39,028 nucleotides of DNA from Nitriliruptoraceae bacterium (lineage in GTDB: Bacteria > Actinomycetota > Nitriliruptoria > Nitriliruptorales > Nitriliruptoraceae), in contig SKSM01000048.1 in assembly GCA_007122985.1 (NCBI GenBank), positions 1 through 39,028 on the forward strand, read 5' to 3'. The notes under the pieces are model-generated. The model did no database searches and was not told the DNA's origin. It was given only the letters and a program-made list of their open reading frames with translations. The translations under genes and the position numbers were made by a program. Below, piece by piece: positions 10,659 through 20,360 of this stretch; within the stretch, counting starts at the first letter, position 1, and each line of letters starts with the position of its first letter.

Positions 10659-11768
10659 ATGGACCTACCACAGACAGCTGACGTGGTTGTCGTGGGCGGC
10701 GGCGTGATCGGCGCCAGCGCGCTCTACCACCTCGCCCGCGCTGGCTGTACCAGCGCCGTGCTCATCGAGAGCACCGGCATCGGTGCCGGAGCCACGGGGG
10801 CCGCGGCGGGTGGCGTCCGGACACAGTTCTCCGACGAGCTGAACATCCGGATCGGCCTGGAGTGCATCGAGCGCTTCGAGCGGTTCGAGGAGGAGATCGG
10901 CGCCCCGATCAGCCTGCATCAGAACGGCTACCTCTTCCTGCTTCGCGAGGAGGACCTGCCACCGTTCGACCGCTCGCTCGAGCTCCAGCGCAGCCTCGGT
11001 GTGCCCGTCGAGCGGCTGAGCCCCGAGCAGATCCTCGAGGTCGTGCCCAACGTGCGGGTGGACGACCTCGCCGGCGCCAACCTGTGTCGGCGTGACGGGG
11101 TGGCCGCGCCTGCCGATGTCGCGCAGGGCTATGCATCCGCGGCGCGGCGGCTGGGTGCCAAGGTCGTCGAGGGCCGGACCGTGGCCAGCGTCGACGTCGA
11201 AGACGAGCGGATCGTCGGGGTCACCACCGATCGGGGCGCCATCGCGGCTCCGACGGTGATCGTGGCGGCGGGCTACCCGAGTGTTGATCTGTTGACCCCG
11301 CTCGGGGCCGAGCTCCCGCTGAGGCCCGAGCGCCGCAACATCTACTTCACCGACGCGGTCGAGGGCCAGCCACCGCAGTTGCCGTTGACGGTGGACTTCG
11401 CAACCGGCTTCTACTTCCACTCCGAGGGCGACGGGCTGCTGATGGGTGGCCGCGAGCCCGACCTGGAATCGCTGATCCCGATCGCGACCAACCGGCTGCC
11501 CGGCCTCGAGCACGTCGGCGTACGGACATCCTGGGCCGGCGACTACGTCATGAGCCCGGATCACAACCCGGTGGTCGGTCCGGTGGTCGACGGACTGGAT
11601 GTGCTGGTGGCCACCGGGTTCTCCGGCCACGGCTTCCAGCAGGGTCCGGTCATCGGCGAGCACCTGGCCGAGCTCGCCCTCGACCGGGAGACGACCTTCG
11701 ATCTCTCTGAGTTCGGGTACGACCGTTTCCAACGAGGAGCGCAACGTGTCGAGCACAACGTCATCTGA
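10659..11768 (+). CDS. FAD-dependent amine/amino-acid oxidase (DadA / sarcosine oxidase beta-like)
   Basis: ADVVVVGGGVIGASALYHLARAGCTSAVLIESTGIGAGATGAAAGGVRTQFSDELN; C-terminal VATGFSGHGFQQGPVIGEHLAELAL. Confidence 0.9.
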   Translation: MDLPQTADVVVVGGGVIGASALYHLARAGCTSAVLIESTGIGAGATGAAAGGVRTQFSDELNIRIGLECIERFERFEEEIGAPISLHQNGYLFLLREEDLPPFDRSLELQRSLGVPVERLSPEQILEVVPNVRVDDLAGANLCRRDGVAAPADVAQGYASAARRLGAKVVEGRTVASVDVEDERIVGVTTDRGAIAAPTVIVAAGYPSVDLLTPLGAELPLRPERRNIYFTDAVEGQPPQLPLTVDFATGFYFHSEGDGLLMGGREPDLESLIPIATNRLPGLEHVGVRTSWAGDYVMSPDHNPVVGPVVDGLDVLVATGFSGHGFQQGPVIGEHLAELALDRETTFDLSEFGYDRFQRGAQRVEHNVI

Positions 11769-12657
11769 CCCCACGACCCGCTACCTCTCGGCGTCGCAGA
11801 CGCGTGCGGCGCTGCGCATGGACGCCGCGGTCGATGCGATGCGGGCGGCCTTCGGCCCGGATCGGGAGTCACCGCTGCGCACGGGGATCTCACCGGTGTT
11901 CTTCATGCCGGGCCGGGTCGCGGACGACGTCGCGGTCAAGATCGTCTCCAGCGTCCCCGGGGACCCCGCCGGTGCTGTCGTCGTCTTCGACCGCGAGGGC
12001 CACCTGCTCGGGCTGGTCGACGGTGCGACGCTGACGGCGATCCGCACCGCTGCGGCTCCGGGGCTGGCGACCGACCTGATGGCGGCCTCCGATGCGAGCG
12101 TGCTCGCCATGCTCGGTGCGGGCGCCATGGCCTTCGACCAGGTGGAGGCCGTCCGGGCGGTCCGACCGATCGAGCGCGTGCTGCTGTGGAGCCGGACGCG
12201 CCAGCGAGCCGAGGAACTGGCCGAGCGACTCGAGGGCGTCGCCGTCGAGATCGTCGACGACCCCGACACCGCAGTCGCGCAGGCCGAGGTGGTCAGTACC
12301 GCGACCCCCAGCGAGTCGCCGTTGTTCGCGCCCGAGAGTCTGCGGCCCGGCGTCCACATCAACGCGGTCGGTGCGTTCTCGCCGGCCATGGCCGAGGTGC
12401 CGCCGGAGACGGTCGAGGCGTCGTTCGTCGTGGTCGACGATCGCACCGCCGCTGCGGAGGAGGCCGGCGATCTGCTGCAAGCCGGACGCGAGCCGGACGC
12501 CGATCTCGCCGAGGTGCTGGCCGGAACGGCCGCCCCGAACGGTCAGCCGACGACGCTGTTCAAGTCGGTCGGCATCGCGAGCCAGGACGTGGCTGCAGGC
12601 GCACGGGCACTGCGCGAGGCGGCGGCACTCGGCATCGGAACCGCGTTGCCGTCGTGA
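11746..12657 (+). CDS. Ornithine cyclodeaminase / mu-crystallin family protein
   Basis: GTG 11746 with upstream CGAGGAG, overlapping the preceding gene; DGATLTAIRTAAAPGLATDLMA ... VSTATPSESPLFAPESLRPGVHINAVGAFSPAMAEVPPE. Confidence 0.88.
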   Translation: MSSTTSSDPTTRYLSASQTRAALRMDAAVDAMRAAFGPDRESPLRTGISPVFFMPGRVADDVAVKIVSSVPGDPAGAVVVFDREGHLLGLVDGATLTAIRTAAAPGLATDLMAASDASVLAMLGAGAMAFDQVEAVRAVRPIERVLLWSRTRQRAEELAERLEGVAVEIVDDPDTAVAQAEVVSTATPSESPLFAPESLRPGVHINAVGAFSPAMAEVPPETVEASFVVVDDRTAAAEEAGDLLQAGREPDADLAEVLAGTAAPNGQPTTLFKSVGIASQDVAAGARALREAAALGIGTALPS

Positions 12658-12781
12658 GCCGTGACCGCGCAGACGGTCGTGCCGGGGCGGCGCCCGTCTC
12701 GGGCCTGGCCGAACGCGCCGTCTGGCCGGATGACACCCCGTTTGCCGCCACCCGGGTCCGGACCTACGCTCCATCACGGCT

Positions 12782-12796
12782 TTGCATGAAGTATGT
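12782..12796 (-). promoter_or_regulatory. Candidate operator site E (ACATACTTCATGCAA on minus strand)
   Basis: Upstream of the molybdenum hydroxylase operon; 10/15 match to site G. Confidence 0.4.
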
Positions 12797-12901
12797 AGTC
12801 CGCAGGAGGTGTGGTTGCCGGTGGCGGTCGGGCCACCTGCCACGAAGGGGTCAGCACGCTCGGACGTCGCCGCCGCAACGGGAACCAGGGAGCACGCTGC
12901 T

Positions 12902-13783
12902 GTGAAACCACCGCCGTTCGAGTATCACGCGCCAGCGACCACCGACGAGGCGGCGCGCCTGCTGCGCGAACTGGAGGACGAGGAGGCCAAGTGTCTCGCC
13001 GGCGGCCAGAGCCTGGTCCCGTTGATGAACCTTCGGCTCGCGCGGCCCGGTCACCTGGTCGACCTCAACCGGGTCGACGGCCTCAATGGCATCAGCGCCA
13101 CCAAGGACGGGTGGCGCATCGGCGCGCTGACCCGCCACGCACAGATCGAGGACTCCGCGGAGCTCGCGGCCGGGTTGAAGCTCCTGCCACAGGTCGCGAG
13201 CCAGATCGGCTACCGGGCGATCCGAACCCGGGGAACGATCGGTGGGGCGCTCTGCCACGCCGACCCGGTCGCGGAGTGGCCGATGATCGCGCGGCTGCTC
13301 GACGTGGACGTCGAGGTCGTCGGACCGGACGGCTCGCGAGAGATCGCCGCGTCCGACTTCTTCTTCACCGTGTTCACCCCGGCGATCGAGCCGGACGAGA
13401 TCCTCACCTCGATCCAGATCCGGCTGCCGAAGGGCAGCTGGACCACCGGGTTCTCGGAGTTCGCCCGCAAGTCCGGTGACTACGCCGTGGTCGCCGCAGG
13501 GGTGTTCCTCGAGGTCGACCGCAAGCACGGAGTCTCGGCGGCACGGGTCGCGCTCTCCGGGGTCGAACTGACCCCTCACCGCTCCGAGGCGGCCGAGTCC
13601 GCGTTGATCGGTACCGACCCCGGCGACGGGGCGGCACACGAGCGTGCGGCCGCGGCCGCGGCGGACGCGGTGGAACCATCGGGCGATCTGCACGGCTCGA
13701 GCGACTTTCGACGCCAACTGGTTCGCGCAGAGCTCAAGCGCGCGCTGTCCGACGCCGCGAGCAACCTGGGAGTCCGCCGATGA
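12902..13783 (+). CDS. Molybdenum hydroxylase FAD-binding medium subunit (CoxM-like)
   Basis: GTG 12902; FEYHAPATTDEAARLLRELEDEEAKCLAGGQSLVPLMNLRLARPGHLVDLNRVDGL ... IRTRGTIGGALCHADPVAEWPM. Confidence 0.93.
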   Translation: MKPPPFEYHAPATTDEAARLLRELEDEEAKCLAGGQSLVPLMNLRLARPGHLVDLNRVDGLNGISATKDGWRIGALTRHAQIEDSAELAAGLKLLPQVASQIGYRAIRTRGTIGGALCHADPVAEWPMIARLLDVDVEVVGPDGSREIAASDFFFTVFTPAIEPDEILTSIQIRLPKGSWTTGFSEFARKSGDYAVVAAGVFLEVDRKHGVSAARVALSGVELTPHRSEAAESALIGTDPGDGAAHERAAAAAADAVEPSGDLHGSSDFRRQLVRAELKRALSDAASNLGVRR

Positions 13784-14265
13784 ATCGTCACACGGTCAGC
13801 TTCACGGTCAACGATCAGCCGCACGAGGTCGAGGTCGAGCCGCGTCGTCTGCTCGCCGACGTCCTGCGCGAGAACCTCGGTCTGACCGGTACCCACCTCG
13901 GTTGCGAGCACGGCGTCTGCGGCGCGTGCACCGTCCTGGTGGACGGCCAACCGCAGCGGTCCTGCCTGCTGTTCGCCGTGCAGCTCGACGGGGCCGAGAT
14001 CGAGACGGTCGAAGGGCTCGCTGCCGACGAGCAGGGCTTCCACCCGCTCCAGACGGCGTTCTGGGAGAAGCACGGACTGCAGTGCGGCTTCTGCACCCCC
14101 GGCTTCCTCATGAGCTCCAAGGAGCTGCTTGAGCGCAACCCCGACCCGAGCGATGACGAGATCCGTGAGGGCCTCGCCGGGAATCTCTGCCGGTGCACCG
14201 GCTACGTCCACATCGTCGACGCGGTGCGCAGTGCAGCCGAAGCCATTAGGGAGGAACAGCGGTGA
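13780..14265 (+). CDS. Molybdenum hydroxylase [2Fe-2S] small subunit (CoxS-like)
   Basis: Plant-type ferredoxin motif GCEHGVCGACTVLVDGQPQRSC and second cluster CGFCTPGFLMS ... GNLCRCTGY. Confidence 0.96.
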   Translation: MNRHTVSFTVNDQPHEVEVEPRRLLADVLRENLGLTGTHLGCEHGVCGACTVLVDGQPQRSCLLFAVQLDGAEIETVEGLAADEQGFHPLQTAFWEKHGLQCGFCTPGFLMSSKELLERNPDPSDDEIREGLAGNLCRCTGYVHIVDAVRSAAEAIREEQR

Positions 14266-16637
14266 CCGACCAGATCGAGACGCTCGCTCCGAGGTTCTTC
14301 GGCCAGCGGGTCAAGCGACGCGAAGACCCGCGATTCCTGCTCGGCCGCGCCAAGTACGTCGACGACATCGTCCGACCGGGAATGCTCTTCGCCTCGTTCG
14401 TGCGCTCGAGCGAAGCGCACGCACGCGTCCGTGGGGTCGACATCGCCGACGCGCTGGCACTGCCGGGCGTCGTCGACGTCCTGACCGGCGAGATGATCGC
14501 CGACACCAGCCACCCGATCCGCTCCGACTCGACGATGCCGACCTGGCAGGGGACGGGCTTTCCGGCACTGGCCATCGACAAGGTCCGATTCGTCGGGGAG
14601 GCGGTGGCCTGTGTCGTCGCCGAGGACCGCTACGCGGTCGAGGACGCGACCGAAGCCGTCATCCCGGATCTCGAACCGCTGACGCCGGTCGCCAACATGG
14701 ACCAGGCGACCGCGGCCGATGCACCGCTGATCCACGAGGACTGGGAGGACAACCACTTCATCAAGCGGCACGTGGAGACCGACGGCTTCGACGAGGCGCT
14801 GGATGCCGCACCGCACCGCTCGTCGCACCGCTTCGTCATGGCACGGCACACCGGGATGCCGCTCGAGAACCGCGGCTGCATCGCCGAGTGGGACTCGGCC
14901 AAGGGTGAGCTCACGCTGTGGACGGCGACCCAGATCCCGCACCTGGTCAGGACGGGGCTCGCCGACGCGTTGCAGATCCCCGAGAACCGCATCCGGGTGA
15001 TCGCCCCGGACGTCGGTGGTGGGTTCGGCATCAAGGGCCACCTCTTCCCGGAGGAGCTGAGCTGCTCGATCATGGCGATCCGCACCGGCCGACCGGTGAA
15101 GTGGATCGAGGACCGACGCGAGCACATCATCGCCTGCATCCACGCGCGCGAGCACACCCACGAGGTGGAGGTCGGCTACGACGACGACGGCACCATCCTG
15201 GCGCTCAAGGCGCACCTGCAGGTGGACTGCGGGGCCTACTCGGTCTATCCGTGGACCTCGACGATGGACACCGGCATGGCGCTGGGGATCCTCCCCGGGC
15301 CCTACCGCATCCGCAACTACTACGTCGACGCAGAGTCCGTCGCGACCAACAAGGCGCCGCTCGGTCCCTACCGGGGTGTCGCCCGTCCGGCGGCCTGCTT
15401 CACCATCGAACGCACCATGGACGCCGTCGCCGAGCAGCTCGGGCTCGATCCCACCGAGATCCGCCGACGCAATCTGGTGCGCTCGGACGAGTTCCCCTAC
15501 ACCTCGGTGACGGGTCTGCAGTACGACTCGGGCTCGTTCATCGAGGCGCTCGACCTCGCGATGGAGAAGGCCGGCTACCAGCAGTGGCGCGAGCGGCAGC
15601 AGGCCGCCCGTGAGGAGGGCCGCTACCTCGGCATCGGTGTGACCACCTACACCGAGCAGACCGCCCACACCACCCAGGAGTTCAAGAAGCGCGGGATCCC
15701 GATGGTGTTCGGCTACGAGACGAGCATGCTGCGCATGGACCCGTCGGGCCAGGTCACCGTCAACACCTCGATCCACAGCCACGGGCAGGGGCTGGAGACG
15801 ACCCTCGCGCAGATCGCGGCCGACCAGCTGGGCGTATCGCTCGAGGACGTGCGCATCTCCTTCGGTGACACCTCCGAGGTCGCCTACGGCAGCGGCACCT
15901 TCGCCAGCCGCTCGGCGGTGCTCGCCGGTGGGGCCACGGACCTGGCAGCCGGCGAGATCCGCGCCAAGCTCGCGCGCATCGCCGCACACCTGCTGGAGGC
16001 GGCACCGGAGGACATCGAGTTCTCGGGCGGCCGGGCCTACGTCGCCGGCAGCCCGGACCAGGGCTACTCGCTGGCCGAGATCGCCCGCATGACCCACCAC
16101 AACCCGCAGCACATCCCCGAGGACGAGGCGCCGATCCTGGAGTCCACCCGGACCTACGACGCCTCGCCCGGCAACGGGACGTTCACCAACGCGGCGCTGC
16201 TCCTGCTGGTCGAGGTCGACGCGGAGACCGGCTTCGTGCACCTGCTCGACCTGGTGTGCGTCGAGGACTGCGGCAGGATCATCAACCCGCTGATCGTCGA
16301 CGGTCAGATCCAGGGCGGCATCGCCCAGGGCATCGGCTCGGCCCTGCTCGAGGAGCTCGTCTACGACGAGGACGGCCAACCGCTGGTGACCACCCTGGTC
16401 GACTACCTCATGCCGGGAACGACCGACATGCCCGAGAACTTCGAGATCCACCACCTGGAGACCCCGTCGCCGTTCACCGTGCAGGGCATCAAGGGCATGG
16501 GTGAGGGTGGGGCGATCGGTCCGGGCGCGCTGGTGGCCTCCGCGGTGGACGACGCCATCCGGCCGCTGACCAGTGGCCGCGTCACCTCGCTGCCGATCAC
16601 CCCCGAGAAGGTCCGCACGCTCATCGAGCAGGGCTGA
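14262..16637 (+). CDS. Molybdenum hydroxylase large catalytic subunit (CoxL/xanthine dehydrogenase family, not canonical CO dehydrogenase)
   Basis: RVKRREDPRFLLGRAKYVDDI, DVGGGFGIKGHLFPEE, GPYRGVARPAACFTIER, GIKGMGEGGAIGPGALVASAVDDAI. Confidence 0.93.
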   Translation: MTDQIETLAPRFFGQRVKRREDPRFLLGRAKYVDDIVRPGMLFASFVRSSEAHARVRGVDIADALALPGVVDVLTGEMIADTSHPIRSDSTMPTWQGTGFPALAIDKVRFVGEAVACVVAEDRYAVEDATEAVIPDLEPLTPVANMDQATAADAPLIHEDWEDNHFIKRHVETDGFDEALDAAPHRSSHRFVMARHTGMPLENRGCIAEWDSAKGELTLWTATQIPHLVRTGLADALQIPENRIRVIAPDVGGGFGIKGHLFPEELSCSIMAIRTGRPVKWIEDRREHIIACIHAREHTHEVEVGYDDDGTILALKAHLQVDCGAYSVYPWTSTMDTGMALGILPGPYRIRNYYVDAESVATNKAPLGPYRGVARPAACFTIERTMDAVAEQLGLDPTEIRRRNLVRSDEFPYTSVTGLQYDSGSFIEALDLAMEKAGYQQWRERQQAAREEGRYLGIGVTTYTEQTAHTTQEFKKRGIPMVFGYETSMLRMDPSGQVTVNTSIHSHGQGLETTLAQIAADQLGVSLEDVRISFGDTSEVAYGSGTFASRSAVLAGGATDLAAGEIRAKLARIAAHLLEAAPEDIEFSGGRAYVAGSPDQGYSLAEIARMTHHNPQHIPEDEAPILESTRTYDASPGNGTFTNAALLLLVEVDAETGFVHLLDLVCVEDCGRIINPLIVDGQIQGGIAQGIGSALLEELVYDEDGQPLVTTLVDYLMPGTTDMPENFEIHHLETPSPFTVQGIKGMGEGGAIGPGALVASAVDDAIRPLTSGRVTSLPITPEKVRTLIEQG

Positions 16638-16710
16638 CGCCGGATCGAGGTGGCAGTGTCCGGCGCTCCGACACCGCGACGCCGGGCTGCCGTGGCGGGC
16701 CCCGGTGCCG

Positions 16711-18321
16711 TCAGGCGAAGCCGTCGAGCTCGTCGCGTCGTCGCAGGTCCGGGTCCCGGTCGGCCGGGTCGCCGATGCCGCCGCCTCCGGGCAGGTCCAG
16801 GGTCACGCTGCCGTCGGCAGCGACGGTGGTGGTGAGCTTGGGGTCGGCGACGCGCCCGTCGGAGAGGTGGAACCCGCCCGGTGCGCCCGCACCGCCGCCG
16901 TCGAGGCCGGGCGCCGGGTGGTGCAGGCGGTCGGCGAGGCAGGAGATGCGCCACGGCTCGTCGGTGCGCACCGAGACGCGGATGCGCTGACCGAGCCCGC
17001 CACGCCGCTCGCCGTCGCCCCCGGAGCCGGCGCGCAGTGACTTCTCCTCGACGACGACCGGCGAGGTCGCCTCGATCACCTCGACCGGGGTGGTGGCGAT
17101 GCCGGACGGGAAGCTGGTCGAGGACAGCCCGTCACGCGACGGCCGCGCACCGGTGCCTCCCGAGGCGAAGAACACGGTGACGAACTCCGCCTCGCCGTCG
17201 TCGGGGTCGGCCTCCTGTCGGGTTCCGCGGATGGTGGTGAGCCAGACGTTGCCCGACCCCTGCGCCATGCGGGCGTGCGGGGCCACCGGCGCCAGCGCCT
17301 CCATGACCGCGAACGGCAGGAACTGGCCGACGACGTGGCGTGCGGCCACCGCGGCCGGGAAGCGGGCGTTGACGATGGACCCTTCAGGCGCGGTCACGGT
17401 CAGCGGTCGGAAGGTGCCCTCGTTGTGGGGCACGTGCGGTGCCAGAGCGCACTTGAGCCCGTAGGTGGTGTAGGCCGCGGTGTAGTTGAGGACCACGTTG
17501 ATCCCACGGTCCGACTGCGCGGAGGAGCCGGCGTAGTCGACGGTGAGGTGGGAGCCCTCGACGCGGATCTCGCAGCGGACGTGGACCGGCTCCTCGCCGA
17601 TGCCGTCGGTGGTGACCTCGGAGTGGTAGCTGCCGTCGGGCAGTGCGTCGATGGCCGCGCGCATCGCCTCCTCGGAGCGCTCGACCACCTGGTCGGCGAG
17701 CTCGCGCAGATCGGGGAGCTCGAATTCCTCGACGAGCGCCTGGACCGCCCGGGCACCGACCTGGTTGCCGACGACCTGTGCGTGCAGGTCGCCGAGGACC
17801 AGGCGGGGCATGCGCACGTTGGCCTCGATGAGGTCCAGCAGTTGTTGGTTCGGGCCGTCGGCGGTGTAGAGCCGAGTCGGCAGGACCCGCAGCCCTTCCT
17901 CGTAGACCTCGGAGGCGTCGGCCGACAGCCCGCGTCCGCCGATGTCGATCGCGTGGCAGGTCGAGCCTACGTAGCCGAGCAGGCGGGTCCCGGCGAACAC
18001 CGGTGTGACGATGGTGAAGTCGTTGAGCTGTCCGGAGCTGAGCCACGGCTCGTTGGTGATCAGCACGTCGTCGGGGGCCGGCTGCGGGAACCGGTCGAGG
18101 AAGTGGCGCATCGAGGCCGCCAGGGAGTTGATGTGGCCCGGGGTGCCGGTCACGGCCTGTGCGACCATCCAGCCCCGGTCGTCGAAGATCGCGGCCGAGA
18201 GATCGCCCGAGTCACGCACGATCGGGGTGAACGAGGTGCGGATCAGCGCGGCGGCCTGCTCGTCGGCGGCGGCGACCAGCCGGCTCCACAGCACCTCGAG
18301 CTTGCCGGGTGGGAGGCTCAC
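16711..18321 (-). CDS. hyuB: Hydantoinase B / N-methylhydantoinase B family (HyuB)
   Basis: LEVLWSRLVAAADEQAAALIRTSFTPIVRDSGDLSAAIFDDRGWMVAQAVTGTPGHINSLA; overlaps hyuA by 4 bp. Confidence 0.92.
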   Translation of the reverse strand: MSLPPGKLEVLWSRLVAAADEQAAALIRTSFTPIVRDSGDLSAAIFDDRGWMVAQAVTGTPGHINSLAASMRHFLDRFPQPAPDDVLITNEPWLSSGQLNDFTIVTPVFAGTRLLGYVGSTCHAIDIGGRGLSADASEVYEEGLRVLPTRLYTADGPNQQLLDLIEANVRMPRLVLGDLHAQVVGNQVGARAVQALVEEFELPDLRELADQVVERSEEAMRAAIDALPDGSYHSEVTTDGIGEEPVHVRCEIRVEGSHLTVDYAGSSAQSDRGINVVLNYTAAYTTYGLKCALAPHVPHNEGTFRPLTVTAPEGSIVNARFPAAVAARHVVGQFLPFAVMEALAPVAPHARMAQGSGNVWLTTIRGTRQEADPDDGEAEFVTVFFASGGTGARPSRDGLSSTSFPSGIATTPVEVIEATSPVVVEEKSLRAGSGGDGERRGGLGQRIRVSVRTDEPWRISCLADRLHHPAPGLDGGGAGAPGGFHLSDGRVADPKLTTTVAADGSVTLDLPGGGGIGDPADRDPDLRRRDELDGFA

Positions 18322-20360
18322 AGCAGGACCTCCAGGACCTCGCCGGCATGCCGCTTGACGCGTGCTCCCGGCGGCACCACGAAGGTGGTCTCACGCTCCT
18401 CGATGATCATCGGGCCGTCGCCCTCCGCGTCCTGGCGTGGGACCACGGGCGTCGGCACGAATCCGTCCGCCTCCTCGAACCACGCCGGCCGCTCACTGCG
18501 GTGGGAACCCGAGAGGCCACGCATCGGCAGATTGGGTGGCGGTGTGTCCAGGTAGGACAGCCGCCAGGTGAGCACCTCCGGGGTGACCCCGACCGGCACC
18601 CGCCCGTACAGCCGTCGGTACTCCGCCTCCAACGCCTCGCTGAGCGCCGATGCCGGGTCGTGGTGGACCTCGTCGGGCACGGCGACGGTCACGGTGCCTC
18701 CCTGGCCGCGGAAGCGCAGCTCCGCCTCGACGACGCGTCGGCCGCCACTGGACGCTCCCACCCGGCTGCGTGCCTCCTCCTCGAGCTCGTCGAGCAGCGC
18801 AGTGACCGCATCGACCGTCAGCTCGGTGAGAGGGGTCGGCGCAGAGCGGGCGACGTCGAAGCCGGCCGGTGCGCCCAGGAAGCCGTGGGCGCTGGCGACC
18901 CCGGCACGGCCCGGTGACAGCACGCGCGGGATCCCGAGGATCCGGGCGATCGAGCAGGCGTGCACCGGGCCCGCTCCGCCGGTCGCAACCAGGGTGAACC
19001 GGGTCGGATCCAACCCCTGCTCGACCGCGTGCATCCGTGCGGCCGCGGCCATCTGCTCGTCGACGACCCGGCGCACGGCGGCAGCGGCGGTCTCCGGCGT
19101 GCCGTCGCCGGTCGGCAGCGCCGCAAGGGCCGCACGCGCCCGGTCGGTGTCGAGGACCAGCTCTCCACCGAGGAACCGGTCGGCCGCCAGGTGGCCGAGC
19201 ACCAGGTCGGCGTCGGTCACCGTTGGTTGGTCGCCCCCGCGGCCGTAGCAGGCCGGACCCGGGTCGCTGCCGGCCGAGCGCGGGCCGACCCGCAGCAGGC
19301 GCAGCTCGTCGACCGCGGCGATGCTGCCGCCGCCGGCACCGATCTCGATCAGCTCGACGGTCGGCACCTGGATCGGCAGGCCGCTCCCACGCGCGAAGCG
19401 GCGGACACGCGCGACCTCGAACCGGTCGGTCAGGCGTGGCTCGTGGTCGACGACGTAGCAGGCCTTGGCGGTGGTCCCACCCATGTCAAAGGTGAGTGCG
19501 TGGCGGCCACCGACCGCGGCCGCCGTGGCCTGACCGGCAAGCACGCCACCGGCGGGCCCGGACTCCACCAGCCGGATCGGCACCTCGCTGGCGACCGCAG
19601 CCGGCGCCACCCGTCCGGTCGACAGCACCAGCTGCAGGTCGGCGTTGGGCGTGAGGGTGGCCAGTGCGGTGGAGAGCTGGTCGAGGTAGCGGCGCAGGAT
19701 CGGACGGACATAGGCGTTGGCCACGGTCGTCGAGGCCCGGTCGAACTCACCGATCTGCGGCAGCACCTGCGCCGAGGTGGTGATGTCCAGCTCCGGTGCC
19801 CGCGCCTGCAACCGTGCGGCCAGGCTGTGCTCGTGGTCCTGCCAGCGGTAGCCGTGCAGCAGGCAGATGCCGACCGATTCGATGCCGTCGGCCGTCAACG
19901 CGTCGACGAGTCGGTCGATCTCCTCGTCCAGCAGGGGCTCGCGTACCGTGCCGTCGGCCAGCACGCGCGCTTCGACCTCGAAGCACCAGCGGCGCGGGAC
20001 CAACGGCTCCGGCATGACGATGTCGAGGTCGTAGAGGTCGTAGCGCAGCTCGCGCCCGATGTGCAGGACGTCGCGGAAGCCACGCGTGGTCACCAGCGCG
20101 GTCCGTGCGCCGCGACGCTCGATCAGCGCATTGGTGATCAACGTGGTGCCGTGCAGCACGTGCTCGACCGCATCGCGGTCGATCCCGCTCGACTCCAGCA
20201 GCTGCTCGATGCCGGTGATCAGGCCCTCGGAGGGCTGCTGCGGCGTGGTCAGCACCTTGGCCACCGCCTGGCACCGGCCGTCCGGGTCCGAGAGGACCAG
20301 GTCGGTGAAGGTGCCGCCGATGTCGCCGGCGATGCGCCACGAGGTCATGGGTGGTCCCAT
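18318..20360 (-). CDS. hyuA: Hydantoinase A / N-methylhydantoinase A family (HyuA)
   Basis: WRIAGDIGGTFTDLVLSDPDG, HGTTLITNALIERRGARTALVTTRGFRDVLHIGRE, ALTFDMGGTTAKACYV. Confidence 0.94.
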   Translation of the reverse strand: MGPPMTSWRIAGDIGGTFTDLVLSDPDGRCQAVAKVLTTPQQPSEGLITGIEQLLESSGIDRDAVEHVLHGTTLITNALIERRGARTALVTTRGFRDVLHIGRELRYDLYDLDIVMPEPLVPRRWCFEVEARVLADGTVREPLLDEEIDRLVDALTADGIESVGICLLHGYRWQDHEHSLAARLQARAPELDITTSAQVLPQIGEFDRASTTVANAYVRPILRRYLDQLSTALATLTPNADLQLVLSTGRVAPAAVASEVPIRLVESGPAGGVLAGQATAAAVGGRHALTFDMGGTTAKACYVVDHEPRLTDRFEVARVRRFARGSGLPIQVPTVELIEIGAGGGSIAAVDELRLLRVGPRSAGSDPGPACYGRGGDQPTVTDADLVLGHLAADRFLGGELVLDTDRARAALAALPTGDGTPETAAAAVRRVVDEQMAAAARMHAVEQGLDPTRFTLVATGGAGPVHACSIARILGIPRVLSPGRAGVASAHGFLGAPAGFDVARSAPTPLTELTVDAVTALLDELEEEARSRVGASSGGRRVVEAELRFRGQGGTVTVAVPDEVHHDPASALSEALEAEYRRLYGRVPVGVTPEVLTWRLSYLDTPPPNLPMRGLSGSHRSERPAWFEEADGFVPTPVVPRQDAEGDGPMIIEERETTFVVPPGARVKRHAGEVLEVLL

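Noticed and set aside
14202-16454. 750-aa minus-strand ORF opposite the Mo hydroxylase large subunit
   Set aside because: Shadow ORF of a high-GC gene; translation is low-complexity and Arg/Asp/Val-rich with no family motifs, while the plus strand has clear conserved motifs.
12902-16637. Calling CoxMSL a carbon monoxide dehydrogenase
   Set aside because: The active-site loop PYRGVAR lacks the form I Cys (AYxCSFR); only a general Mo hydroxylase call is supported.
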